Notes under the pieces: generated by a model | Database searches by the model: none | Told to the model about the DNA's origin: nothing | What the model saw: only the letters and a program-made list of their open reading frames with translations | Shown: one piece after another, positions 26,744 to 35,906 of the stretch | Layout: each line of letters opens with the position of its first letter | How positions within the stretch are numbered: the stretch's first letter is position 1 | Made by a program: the position numbers and the translations under genes | DNA from: Polynucleobacter sp. MWH-UH2A | GTDB lineage: Bacteria; Pseudomonadota; Gammaproteobacteria; Burkholderiales; Burkholderiaceae | Assembly: GCF_018687195.1 (NCBI RefSeq) | Contig: NZ_CP061321.1 | Location: forward strand, 1,178,001 to 1,242,000 | Direction: 5' to 3' | DNA length: 64,000 bases

Positions 26744-29266
26744 ATGAAATCCACGGCTTTAGTCAGCTTAATCACCAAACCCTTTAAATGGCTCCGAAAA
26801 ATACGGGGATTTAAGCTCGTTTACACCCCATTGCTTGCCATTGTGTTGTTCACGATGGTGATGGGCATCATCCTTAGCACGCTACATCTTCAAGAAAAAA
26901 ATCAGCAAGAGGCTGCCCTATTCCGTGAACTGTCTTTTGCTAAGCAGCGTATTCAATTGCGTTTTGCAAATAATGCCGACACCTTAAATTCGATTAATCG
27001 CGAAATAGCCGCAAGCACAGAAGATCCAAAATTACGACAACTCGTACGCGAGCAAGCGGATGACTTGGTTATAAACAACCATGAGATTGTCAAAGTCATT
27101 TGGATTAATGCTGAAAATAATCCCGTCTGGACTGTTCCTGTTGGTAACAATAAAACAGATTGGATTAGCAAAACTCAAAATGATCAAACCGCTAACGATA
27201 ATCTGGCGAGCACTATTGAGTTAAGCAAGGCTACCAGCAGAGCTGCATTTAGTGCATTCATAACACTAAGCCTGCCGAATGAAGAGCCAATTGCCAAAGA
27301 GAGAAGGACTGTGTTCTGGCAAGTGGTACCCAATATCGTCGGTGGTCAAATAACAGGTTATCTTGCCGCTCTGTATACAACCCAAGGCGTTCTAGAAATC
27401 ATTCCAGGCGAACTCAAGGCCCACTATCGCTTTACCTTATTAACCGATAACGAGAAGGTGCTTGCTATCTCCTCTGACCGCGATACCCCTAAACGGGCAT
27501 TTAGCAACCAAACCAGTTTAGACATTGGTGTGCTCAGCCCGAATATGGTGTTGCGTATTGATACTTACCCACCTCCAACCAATCTCACATTCCGCATGCT
27601 GATTGGCGTGGTAATTGGCCTTTCCGCATTTGTGATCTGGAGTCTTTGGTCTGTCTTAAAGCAGATGCAAGTCAGACAAGAAGCTGAAGCGAATTTACGT
27701 TTAGAAACAAACTTTCGTAGCGCGATGGAAAACTCAACACCCGTGGGTATTCGTGCACATGACATGCAAAAGCGAATTACCTATGTCAATCGCGCCTTTT
27801 GTGAAATGACGGGATGGAGCGCCAAAGAACTCATTGGGCTTGAGCCGCCATTCCCTTTTTGGCCCGATAGCCGCAGAGATGAGCTCGTTGAGAAAATGAA
27901 TCGGGCACTTCAAGCAGACATCAATAGCGGACTGAAGAAAGGTATTGAAGGCGCCATCCTCAGAAAAGATGGCACTCTCATTCAAACTCGGACTTTTATT
28001 GCTCCATTGATCAACGAACGTGGCAAACAAACGGGTTGGGTCACTTCGTTAATCGATATCTCTGAACCGAAGAAGATTCGAGAAGAGTTAGCAGCCTCGC
28101 AAGAGCGCTTTACAACCGTGCTTGAAGGTCTCGATGCGGCGGTTTCTGTTGTCTCACTAGAAACTGATGAGCTCCTCTTTGCGAATCGCTTCTATCGTGA
28201 GCATTTCGGCAATGACTCCAAAGGTCATTTTCAACTAGCTCATCAAGATAACAATATGCAGACTCTGCATAATATTGCCGAGGATTTACAAGACTCCCCT
28301 CCTGGAATACCGACTTCATTCTTGTACCAAGAATCTGAATCCGAAGAGGTGCAATTAAGCGATGGCAGCAACAAATGGTACGAAGTACGTCGCCGTTTTA
28401 TTCCTTGGGTTGACGGTCATCTTGCGCAACTACTCATTGCAACGGACATTACTTTGCGCAAGGAGGCTGAAGACTTGGCACGCCAGCAAGAGGAGCGCAT
28501 GCAATTTACGAGTCGTTTGACAACAATGGGGGAAATGGCATCCTCGTTGGCGCATGAGCTTAATCAGCCACTCTCTGCTATCTCAAACTACTGCATGGGC
28601 GTTGTCAAAAGATTAGAGGGAAATCTGGATCCAGCACTCAATAAAGAAATTTTGCCTGCGCTAGAAAAAGCCTCAGAGCAAGCCCATCGAGCCGGCACAA
28701 TCATTCAGCGCATCCGAGGTTTTGTAAAACGTAGCGAACCGCAACGAAAGCTGATTGCGATTAGCGACATCATCAACGATGCCGTTGGACTCGTAGAAAT
28801 TGAGGCGCATCGTCACCGTCTCACAATTACCTCGAACATCACTGAAAACCTTCCTGAGATCAATATCGACCCAGTTCTGATCTTGCAGGTTTTAGTCAAT
28901 TTGCTGAAGAACGGCTTAGATAGCACCAGGGAGGCTTACCCCCTATCCTCCCGCTGGTCGGCCCCACCAGTCTCCATTAGCGCTGACCTTGATACCAGCA
29001 TTTTCCCAGCCATGCTCCGTATTCAGGTAAAAGATGGCGGTGCTGGAATCGCTGAATCGGTCTCACAACGCATGTTTGAGCCCTTTTTTAGTACAAAATC
29101 CGATGGAATGGGCATGGGCCTCAATATTTGTCGCTCCATTATTGAATCCCACCATGGCCGGCTCTGGGCCGTTAATTCCATGGATGCCGAACATACCAAG
29201 CTGGTCGGCTGCACCTTTACAATATTGCTACCCCTAGAATCTCCTGAATCTAGAGAGGTTGTATAA
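26744..29266 (+). CDS. Membrane-bound PAS-domain sensor histidine kinase
   Basis: An 840-residue sensor kinase. A transmembrane helix at about 26-47 and another at about 283-304 enclose a periplasmic sensing region of some 230 residues. Two PAS domains follow (about 320-440, with YVNRAFCEMTGWSAKELIG, and 450-575). The HisKA dimerisation region holds the phosphorylated histidine in MASSLAHELNQPLSAISNYC, the HATPase domain has VLVNLLKNGLDSTREAY and the G-box GMGMGLNICRSIIESHHGR. The HELNQPL form is typical of FixL/DctB-type kinases. It overlaps or abuts the FixJ-like regulator and diverges from aceE. Confidence 0.92.
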   Translation: MKSTALVSLITKPFKWLRKIRGFKLVYTPLLAIVLFTMVMGIILSTLHLQEKNQQEAALFRELSFAKQRIQLRFANNADTLNSINREIAASTEDPKLRQLVREQADDLVINNHEIVKVIWINAENNPVWTVPVGNNKTDWISKTQNDQTANDNLASTIELSKATSRAAFSAFITLSLPNEEPIAKERRTVFWQVVPNIVGGQITGYLAALYTTQGVLEIIPGELKAHYRFTLLTDNEKVLAISSDRDTPKRAFSNQTSLDIGVLSPNMVLRIDTYPPPTNLTFRMLIGVVIGLSAFVIWSLWSVLKQMQVRQEAEANLRLETNFRSAMENSTPVGIRAHDMQKRITYVNRAFCEMTGWSAKELIGLEPPFPFWPDSRRDELVEKMNRALQADINSGLKKGIEGAILRKDGTLIQTRTFIAPLINERGKQTGWVTSLIDISEPKKIREELAASQERFTTVLEGLDAAVSVVSLETDELLFANRFYREHFGNDSKGHFQLAHQDNNMQTLHNIAEDLQDSPPGIPTSFLYQESESEEVQLSDGSNKWYEVRRRFIPWVDGHLAQLLIATDITLRKEAEDLARQQEERMQFTSRLTTMGEMASSLAHELNQPLSAISNYCMGVVKRLEGNLDPALNKEILPALEKASEQAHRAGTIIQRIRGFVKRSEPQRKLIAISDIINDAVGLVEIEAHRHRLTITSNITENLPEINIDPVLILQVLVNLLKNGLDSTREAYPLSSRWSAPPVSISADLDTSIFPAMLRIQVKDGGAGIAESVSQRMFEPFFSTKSDGMGMGLNICRSIIESHHGRLWAVNSMDAEHTKLVGCTFTILLPLESPESREVV

Positions 29267-29300
29267 CTGCCGTACTGATGATGAATTTGCGAGACCCCTT

Positions 29301-29948
29301 ATGAACTTAAGCGCCAGCACCAAACCCAACCAAGCTGAAGTTGTCTATGTTGTCGATGACGACGAAGCAGTTCGCGACTCTTTGACATGGCTTTTAGAGA
29401 GCAATGGTTATGTCGTGCGTTGCCACGCAAGTGCTGAACGTTTCTTGCAATCATTGCAAAGCACTGACAAGTCAACGATCTCCTGCGCTATTTTGGATGT
29501 GCGCATGCCTGGTATGTCAGGCCTCGAACTACAAGAGCGCTTGATTAGTGAAAACCTGCCAATGCCAGTTGCCTTTATCACTGGTCACGGCGATGTTTCA
29601 ATGGCAGTATCCACCATGAAACGTGGCGCTGTTGACTTCATTGAAAAACCATTTAAAGAGAACGATCTTTGTGGGCTAGTGGATCGCATGTTGGCTAAAG
29701 CACGTGTGGACTACTCACAAGCAAGCCAACGCAAAATTACTCAAAGCCTACTTAGCAAACTGACGGGTCGTGAACGCCAAGTGTTAGAGCGCATTGTTGC
29801 CGGTCGTTTGAATAAGCAAATTGCAGATGATCTTGGCATTTCCATCAAAACTGTTGAAGCGCATCGTGCCAACATTATGGAAAAGCTCAACGTCAATACC
29901 GTAGCAGACTTGTTGCGCCTTGCACTATCTGACCCACAACCCAATTAA
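29301..29948 (+). CDS. FixJ-like response regulator (receiver plus LuxR-type HTH)
   Basis: A 215-residue two-component regulator. The receiver domain (about residues 14-130) has the acidic pocket VYVVDDDEAVRD, the phosphorylated aspartate in CAILDVRMPGMSGLEL, ITGHGDVSMAVSTMKRGAVD and the lysine in FIEKPF. The C-terminal LuxR/GerE HTH (about 150-212) contains LTGRERQVLERIVAGRLNKQ and IADDLGISIKTVEAHRANIM. ATG 29301 is chosen; the TTG at 29259 would overlap the kinase. It is surely the partner of the upstream kinase. Targets are unknown. Confidence 0.93.
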   Translation: MNLSASTKPNQAEVVYVVDDDEAVRDSLTWLLESNGYVVRCHASAERFLQSLQSTDKSTISCAILDVRMPGMSGLELQERLISENLPMPVAFITGHGDVSMAVSTMKRGAVDFIEKPFKENDLCGLVDRMLAKARVDYSQASQRKITQSLLSKLTGRERQVLERIVAGRLNKQIADDLGISIKTVEAHRANIMEKLNVNTVADLLRLALSDPQPN

Positions 29949-29966
29949 TTTATCCTACCACTCGTA

Positions 29967-30821
29967 ATGCCGGCTCAATTACTCGACGGAAACGCACTCT
30001 CCAAGAAACTACGCACTGAAATCGCTGCTCGTGGCGCCATTGTTACCGCCAAGGGCGTTCGCCCTGGTCTAGCAGTGATCGTTGTTGGCGACAATCCCGC
30101 CAGTCAGGTATACGTGCGCAATAAAGTGAAAGCCTGTGAAGATGTGGGTTTTCATTCAGTACTAGAGCGCTATTCAGTTGAGCTTGGTGAAGAAGAATTG
30201 TTGGCACGCATTGCAATGCTCAATGCAGATCCTTCTATCCATGGCATCTTGGTGCAACTCCCACTTCCAGAACATATCGCCGCTGAGCGTGTGCTTGAAG
30301 CAATCGCCCCTGAAAAGGATGTCGATGGCTTTCACGTTGCCAATGCTGGCGCTCTCATGGTGGGTCAACCTGAATTCAAGCCTTGCACCCCTTATGGTTG
30401 CATGAAGATATTAGAGAGCATTGACTACCCCATTCGCGGTGCCCGTGCCGTCATCGTTGGTGCATCCAATATTGTTGGCAAACCAATGGCAATGTTGCTT
30501 TTGCAAGCTGGAGCTACTGTCACGATTTGCAATAGTAAAACTCGTGACTTGGCGCACCACACCAAAGATGCCGATATTCTTGTGGTGGCCACAGGGAAGC
30601 CCAAAATGATTTCTGGCGATATGGTTAAGAGTGGCGCTGTTGTAATTGACGTAGGCATTAATCGCTTACCTGATGGCAAGCTTTGTGGCGATGTTGACTT
30701 CGACACAGCTAAATACGTTGCCGGCTGGATTACCCCTGTTCCTGGTGGTGTTGGTCCGATGACAATCACTATGCTTTTAATGAATACCTTAGAAGCCGCA
30801 GAAAAAGCAGCAAAACTCTAG
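29967..30821 (+). CDS. folD: Bifunctional methylenetetrahydrofolate dehydrogenase/cyclohydrolase
   Basis: A 284-residue enzyme that interconverts methylene-, methenyl- and formyl-tetrahydrofolate with NADP. Conserved motifs are [20 protein letters not shown], with the active-site lysine shortly after in [70 protein letters not shown] and [18 protein letters not shown]. Full length. It is 18 bases after the response regulator and 18 before the oligopeptidase, so it belongs to a plus-strand run. With pabBC it supports folate and C1 metabolism. Confidence 0.98.
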   Translation: MPAQLLDGNALSKKLRTEIAARGAIVTAKGVRPGLAVIVVGDNPASQVYVRNKVKACEDVGFHSVLERYSVELGEEELLARIAMLNADPSIHGILVQLPLPEHIAAERVLEAIAPEKDVDGFHVANAGALMVGQPEFKPCTPYGCMKILESIDYPIRGARAVIVGASNIVGKPMAMLLLQAGATVTICNSKTRDLAHHTKDADILVVATGKPKMISGDMVKSGAVVIDVGINRLPDGKLCGDVDFDTAKYVAGWITPVPGGVGPMTITMLLMNTLEAAEKAAKL

Positions 30822-30839
30822 ATCCATTAAGCTAGAGGG

Positions 30840-32966
30840 ATGAATACACCCTCTCAAGCTAAGCTTCCTGCGGCATTACAAAACAATCCTTTACTCAATT
30901 TTGGTAGAGGCATTGCATCCTACTCAGAAGTAAAACCCGAGCACATCACCCCAGCAATTGAGTTGCTACTAGAGCGCGCTCAGGCTGCAGTAGATCTTGC
31001 TACCGATCCCAGCACTCCCGCTACCTGGGATCATTTGGCGGAACCTTTAGAAGATGCAACGGAAGCATTGGGTAGATCATGGGGAGTCATTTCTCATTTA
31101 AATAGCGTAGCTGATACGCCTGAGCTTCGAGCAGCTTATGGCGCAATGCTTCCTGAGGTAACTGCATTTTTCTCTAGCCTTGGGCAGAATTTAGCCTTGT
31201 ATCAAAAGTTCAAAGACCTAAGCAAGAGTCCAGAGTTTGCAAAACTCAATCGTGCGCAGAAAAAAGTGATTGAAAACTCTCTCAGGGATTTTCGCCTAGG
31301 CGGCGCAGAGTTAAGTGATGCCGATAAACCTCGCTTTGCCCAAATTCAGGATGAGCAAGCAGTATTAGGCAAAGCATTTTCAGATCACGTATTAGATGCT
31401 ACCGATCATTTTGTGCATCGGATTGCCGATGAATCTGAGTTGGTTGGATTGCCTGAGGATATCAAGGCAGCTGCAGCGGATGCCGCTGCACAAAAAAGCT
31501 TACAAGGCTGGGCATTTACGCTGCACTTCCCTTCCTACTACCCAGTGATGCAATATTCAGAGAACCGGGCGTTGCGTCGTCTGATGTATGAAGCCTATAT
31601 CACTCGGTCATCAGAATTATCGCCTCAATTTGGTAACGGCAAATTGGATTGGGATAATACGCAAAACATGCTGGAGCAATTACGTCTGCGTGATGAAGAG
31701 GCTCGCATGTTGGGCTTTGCTAATTTTGCGGCACTCAGTCTCGCACCCAAGATGGCCAATACCGTGGACGAGGTCGATCGCTTTTTGACTGACTTCGCCA
31801 TCAAATCCAAGCCCTATGCAAAACGGGATTGGGATGAGCTTTACGCTTTTGCTCAAAATGAACTTGGGATAAGGGATGGCATTCAGCCCTGGGATGTCGC
31901 ATTTGCTTCGGAGCGCTTAAAGCAATCTCGTTATGCGTTTTCTGAGAACGAGCTAAAGCAATACTTCCCTCTTCCGAAAGTCTTAGAGGGCCTTTTTGGC
32001 GTTATTCAAACGCTATTTAACGTCAAAATTGAGTCCGCCAATCTACCTACTTGGCATGCAGATGTGCAATCCTTTGCAGTAAAAGATCTCACAGGAAAAT
32101 TACGTGCGTATTTTTATCTAGACCCCTATGCTCGTCCAGGCAAACGTGGCGGTGCCTGGATGGATGATGGGCGTGGTCGTAGAGTATTGCCAAATGGTGA
32201 AATTCAAATACCGGTTGCCTATTTAATTTGCAACTTTGCGCCACCCGTCAAAGTTGATGGTGTATTACGTCAACCCACTATTACCCACGATGATGTCATC
32301 ACCCTCTTCCATGAGAGCGGTCATGGCTTGCACCACCTCCTAACTCAAGTAAGCGCTTTAGGTGTATCAGGCATCAATGGGGTGGAATGGGATGCCGTGG
32401 AGTTACCAAGCCAGTTTATGGAAAACTTCTGCTGGGAATGGGAAGTATTAGAAAAAATGACATCTCACGTAGATACTGGAAAACCATTGCCGCGTGAGCT
32501 ATTTGAAAAAATGTTGGCTGCCAAAAATTTCCAAAACGGATGGATGACTTTGCGCCAAATCGTGATGTCCTTAACGGACTGGAGATTACACTCACACTTT
32601 GATGCAAAGTCTGCTCAAGGCCAAGCTGTTCTGGATCTATCTCGCAAGATAGCCGATGAATTCAATGTCATCTCTCAGCCTGAAATTTCTCGATGGATTA
32701 ATACCTTCAGTCATATCTTTGCCGGCGGTTATGCGGCGGGTTATTACAGCTACAAGTGGGCCGAGGTCTTATCCGCTGATGCTTACTCTGCATTCGAAGA
32801 GGCAGCCAAACTCACAGGCTCAGTACTAGATCCCGTTACCGGCGCGCGTTATCGAGAAGAAATCTTAGAAGTAGGCGGCAGTCGCCCTGCTGCTGAATCC
32901 TTCAAAGCCTTTCGAGGTCGTGAGCCGAGCATTGATGCGCTCTTACGCCACGGCGGTCTTGCTTAA
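30840..32966 (+). CDS. prlC: Oligopeptidase A-like M3 family zinc metallopeptidase
   Basis: A 708-residue cytosolic metallopeptidase of the thimet oligopeptidase family (M3), which degrades short peptides including signal-peptide remnants. The zinc motif HEXXH is seen as TLFHESGHGLHHLL near residue 490, with the third ligand region GVEWDAVELPSQFMENFCWE about 25 residues later. The C-terminal region has FAGGYAAGYYSYKWAEVLSA, which is characteristic of OpdA/PrlC and Dcp. Length and the ligand spacing fit oligopeptidase A better than Dcp. It is the last gene of the plus-strand run. Confidence 0.92.
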   Translation: MNTPSQAKLPAALQNNPLLNFGRGIASYSEVKPEHITPAIELLLERAQAAVDLATDPSTPATWDHLAEPLEDATEALGRSWGVISHLNSVADTPELRAAYGAMLPEVTAFFSSLGQNLALYQKFKDLSKSPEFAKLNRAQKKVIENSLRDFRLGGAELSDADKPRFAQIQDEQAVLGKAFSDHVLDATDHFVHRIADESELVGLPEDIKAAAADAAAQKSLQGWAFTLHFPSYYPVMQYSENRALRRLMYEAYITRSSELSPQFGNGKLDWDNTQNMLEQLRLRDEEARMLGFANFAALSLAPKMANTVDEVDRFLTDFAIKSKPYAKRDWDELYAFAQNELGIRDGIQPWDVAFASERLKQSRYAFSENELKQYFPLPKVLEGLFGVIQTLFNVKIESANLPTWHADVQSFAVKDLTGKLRAYFYLDPYARPGKRGGAWMDDGRGRRVLPNGEIQIPVAYLICNFAPPVKVDGVLRQPTITHDDVITLFHESGHGLHHLLTQVSALGVSGINGVEWDAVELPSQFMENFCWEWEVLEKMTSHVDTGKPLPRELFEKMLAAKNFQNGWMTLRQIVMSLTDWRLHSHFDAKSAQGQAVLDLSRKIADEFNVISQPEISRWINTFSHIFAGGYAAGYYSYKWAEVLSADAYSAFEEAAKLTGSVLDPVTGARYREEILEVGGSRPAAESFKAFRGREPSIDALLRHGGLA

Positions 32967-32976
32967 GGTTAGCTAA

Positions 32977-33585
32977 CTACTCAACCCAAGTGGGATGTTT
33001 TTCCATCACCGACTGAAACAATGCTGAATTGATTCGCTCAGCAAGCCAGCGTTTTAAGCTTGGAAATGGTAGCCCTTCAAATTGCTGCGGATTGACCATT
33101 GAAAATTGCCGAATAAAGGGGAAGATGGCAATATCCACCCAACTGAGCTTGGATCCAATTAAATACCCGTGAGTCCTTAGACTGTCTTCCATAGGTTGTA
33201 GCATCAAAGCTATGGCGCTCTCCAAAACGACAGCTGGCATTAGTTCGGGATAACGATTTGGATATTTGTATTGGTCAAGTAATTTCTTGAACGGGCCATC
33301 GTTTTTTAAAATCCATTCTTGCGCCAGTTGCGGATCTATTGATAGCCAGCCATCAGGGTCAGATTGCTCCAATGCCCAACGCATGATATCGAGACTTTGC
33401 TCTAAAACCAGATCACCAGCACATAGAACGGGCACGGTTCCTTTTGGAGATATCCGCAACATTGATGCGGGCTTATCTCTCAGTGAGATTTCGCGAATCT
33501 GAACAGGAATACCGGAATACTTTAGCGCCATCCGCGCCCTCATCGCATAGGGGCACCGACGATATGAATACAAAATGGTCGCCAT
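32977..33585 (-). CDS. Glutathione S-transferase-like / glutaredoxin-2-like protein
   Basis: A 202-residue protein with an N-terminal thioredoxin-like domain and a helical C-terminal GST domain. The active-site segment YRRCPYAMRARMALKYSG has the CPYA motif of glutaredoxin 2 but lacks the second cysteine, so it would be monothiol. KGTVPVLCAG contains the cis-proline and LEQSLDIMRWALE the glutathione contacts. Likely a glutathione-dependent reductase or transferase; substrate unknown. It converges on the oligopeptidase gene and is followed upstream by xth on the same strand. Confidence 0.8.
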   Translation of the reverse strand: MATILYSYRRCPYAMRARMALKYSGIPVQIREISLRDKPASMLRISPKGTVPVLCAGDLVLEQSLDIMRWALEQSDPDGWLSIDPQLAQEWILKNDGPFKKLLDQYKYPNRYPELMPAVVLESAIALMLQPMEDSLRTHGYLIGSKLSWVDIAIFPFIRQFSMVNPQQFEGLPFPSLKRWLAERINSALFQSVMEKHPTWVE

Positions 33586-33610
33586 TACTTTGTTGCCAAC
33601 TAAAAGCTAC

Positions 33611-34459
33611 TTAAGCTTTTTTAATTTGCGCAATTACTGGAGCGTGGTCAGACGGCTGCTCCCAAGTTCTTGGTTCTTTATCCACAATGCTTGCACTGCA
33701 CTTTTCCTTAAGAGCATCACCCAATAAAATATGGTCGATACGCAAACCTGCATTGCGACGAAAACCCATCATGCGGTAATCCCACCAGCTATATGTTTTG
33801 GGTGCTTGCTCAAACATCCTAAAGGAATCGTGCAGACCTAGACTCACTAGCGATCTAAAGGCATCTCGCTCTGGTGGCGAAACCAAGTTCTGCCCTTCCC
33901 ATGCTTTTGGATCATGCACATCTTCATCCGCGGGAGCAATATTAAAGTCACCTAATAGTGCCAGACGTGGGTTTTGCTCCAACTCGCCTGTCAGCCAGGC
34001 TTGTAAAGAACTTAACCAATTGAGCTTATAGGCAAATTTCTCGCTATCAGGCGATTGCCCATTTGGAAAATATGCTGACACCAAGCGTATTGGCTGGGTG
34101 CCTGCAAATGGAATGGTTGCCGCCAAGATGCGCTGTTGCTCATCCTCAAAATTGGGCATATTTCGTACGGGCTTTAGAAAGGTCGTGTTCACATCGGTTG
34201 CGATAGGTGCTAACGCAGCCTTGCGCACAATAATCGCCACCCCATTGTAGGTTTTCTGGCCTGCAGCAAGGCTGAGATAGCCTGCGGCCTCAAGCTCTTG
34301 ATGAGGATACTTATCATCAGTGAGCTTGAGCTCTTGCAAACAGACCGCATCAATTGCCTGCTGTTTTTTCTCTTGATCTTGCAACCAACGAAGCACGTGC
34401 GGAAGACGAACCTTTAAGGAGTTCACATTCCAAGCAGCAATTCGGATGGAATCAGTCAT
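33611..34459 (-). CDS. xth: Exodeoxyribonuclease III (AP endonuclease)
   Basis: A DNA-repair nuclease of the Xth/ExoA family, cutting at abasic sites and removing 3' blocking groups. Motifs: IRIAAWNVNSLKVRLPHVL at the N terminus with the metal-binding asparagine, VCLQELKLTDDKYP with the catalytic glutamate, LLGDFNIAPADEDVHDP, and RIDHILLGDAL through PSDHAPVIAQI with the catalytic histidine. I chose ATG 34459 (282 residues); earlier starts would run into ntrC. It overlaps the 3' end of ntrC by eight bases, so it is probably translated from the same mRNA as glnA-ntrBC. Confidence 0.95.
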   Translation of the reverse strand: MTDSIRIAAWNVNSLKVRLPHVLRWLQDQEKKQQAIDAVCLQELKLTDDKYPHQELEAAGYLSLAAGQKTYNGVAIIVRKAALAPIATDVNTTFLKPVRNMPNFEDEQQRILAATIPFAGTQPIRLVSAYFPNGQSPDSEKFAYKLNWLSSLQAWLTGELEQNPRLALLGDFNIAPADEDVHDPKAWEGQNLVSPPERDAFRSLVSLGLHDSFRMFEQAPKTYSWWDYRMMGFRRNAGLRIDHILLGDALKEKCSASIVDKEPRTWEQPSDHAPVIAQIKKA

Positions 34460-35906
34460 CAATACCAAGCTCCTGCAGTTTGCGAGTAATCGTATTGCGA
34501 CCAATGCCAAGACGCTGCGCTGCCTCAACACGGCGGCCACGGGTTACCTCCAGAGCCGCCTGCAATACCGCCTTTTCGAAACGTAAGTTCAGAACATCAA
34601 AAACGGCTTTATCGCCATCTTGGAGCATCTTCACCGCTAAGCGATACAAACCACTCTCCCAATCAACAGCGCCTGTCTTTGCAGGCACCGTGTTGGTAAT
34701 GGAAGATGATTCCCCTTGAATCAGAATTGGCTGCTCACTCGCTTGTGAAATGATGTCAGCAGGTAAATCACCAACCCCCACTACGTTTGCAGGGGTCATG
34801 ACAGTTAACCAATGGCAAAGATTTTCCAGTTGACGCGCATTGCCTGGGAACGGCATTGCAGTCATCTCTTTGAGAACCTCATCTGAGAGTTTCTTAGGCT
34901 CTACACCAAGTGACTTCGCACAGATCATCATGAAATGTTTAGCAAGCGAAGGAATATCTTCGGAACGCTCACGCAAAGCCGGCATACGCAAGCGAATCAC
35001 ATTCAGGCGATGCATGAGATCTTCACGGAATAAACCAGCAGCTACACGCTGCTCAAGATTTTGGTGGGTAGAAGCAATGATGCGCACGTTGGCTTTAATG
35101 GGGTCTTGACCGCCAAGGCGATAAAAATGACCATCCGTTAATACGCGCAATAGGCGAGTCTGCAGATCAAATGGTAGGTCGCCAATCTCTCCCAAAAATA
35201 ATGTGCCGCCATCAGCCTGCTCCAGGCGTCCGCGACGCAGTGTCTGCGCACCAGGAAAAGCACCACGCTCGTGACCAAATAACTCTGATTCCAACAAATC
35301 TTTAGGAACTGCTGACGTACTTAAAGACACAAAAGGCCCTTTGGCACGAGGACTATGACGATGTAGAGCTTGCGCTACTAATTCTTTACCGGAGCCTGAC
35401 TCACCAGTAATTAAGACAGTTGCATGAGACTGTGCCAAACGACCAATCGCACGAAACAGCTCTTGCATTGCCGGAGCTTGACCAATAATCTCAGTTGATT
35501 CTTGCCTCCAAGCTGCTGATTCTTTAATGCTGGCATCACTTCTGACGCCCTGCTCTACAGCCCGATGAATCAACTCCACCGCTTTCTCAACATCAAATGG
35601 CTTGGTGAGGTATTCAAATGCACCGCCCTGAAAAGAGGACACCGCTGAATCCAAATCCGAAAAAGCCGTCATGATAATCACGGGTAAATAAGGATGCGTT
35701 ACCTTGATATGCTGCAACAAATCTAACCCATTGCCACGTGGCATACGAATGTCTGAAATGATTGCTTGTGGAGCCTCTTTCTCTAATGCATTGAGGACAT
35801 CATTCGGATTAGAAAAGCTCTTGTGTGGAATATTCTCGCGTGCCAATGCCTTTTCTAATACCCAACGAATAGACTGATCGTCGTCGACAATCCAGACTGG
35901 TTTCAT
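34452..35906 (-). CDS. ntrC: NtrC-type nitrogen response regulator with altered sigma-54 motifs
   Basis: A 484-residue regulator with receiver (1-120, acid pocket VDDD, phosphorylated D52 in ISDIRMPRGNG, K102), AAA+ domain (about 138-375) and a Fis-type HTH at the end (VEAAQRLGIGRNTITRKLQE). Walker A GESGSGKE (168-175) and the arginine-finger region FREDLMHRLNVIRL are normal. Two key motifs are not: GAFTGA, which contacts sigma-54, is GAFPGA (215-220), and Walker B DE is GE (G239-E240). Both were confirmed in the DNA. DNA binding and phosphorylation should work, but ATP-driven sigma-54 activation is doubtful. Downstream of ntrB with a four-base overlap. Confidence 0.93.
   Translation of the reverse strand: MKPVWIVDDDQSIRWVLEKALARENIPHKSFSNPNDVLNALEKEAPQAIISDIRMPRGNGLDLLQHIKVTHPYLPVIIMTAFSDLDSAVSSFQGGAFEYLTKPFDVEKAVELIHRAVEQGVRSDASIKESAAWRQESTEIIGQAPAMQELFRAIGRLAQSHATVLITGESGSGKELVAQALHRHSPRAKGPFVSLSTSAVPKDLLESELFGHERGAFPGAQTLRRGRLEQADGGTLFLGEIGDLPFDLQTRLLRVLTDGHFYRLGGQDPIKANVRIIASTHQNLEQRVAAGLFREDLMHRLNVIRLRMPALRERSEDIPSLAKHFMMICAKSLGVEPKKLSDEVLKEMTAMPFPGNARQLENLCHWLTVMTPANVVGVGDLPADIISQASEQPILIQGESSSITNTVPAKTGAVDWESGLYRLAVKMLQDGDKAVFDVLNLRFEKAVLQAALEVTRGRRVEAAQRLGIGRNTITRKLQELGIDD

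Noticed and set aside
29259-29300. TTG start for the FixJ-like regulator overlapping the kinase
   Set aside because: It adds 14 residues with no family similarity; ATG 29301 gives the normal length.
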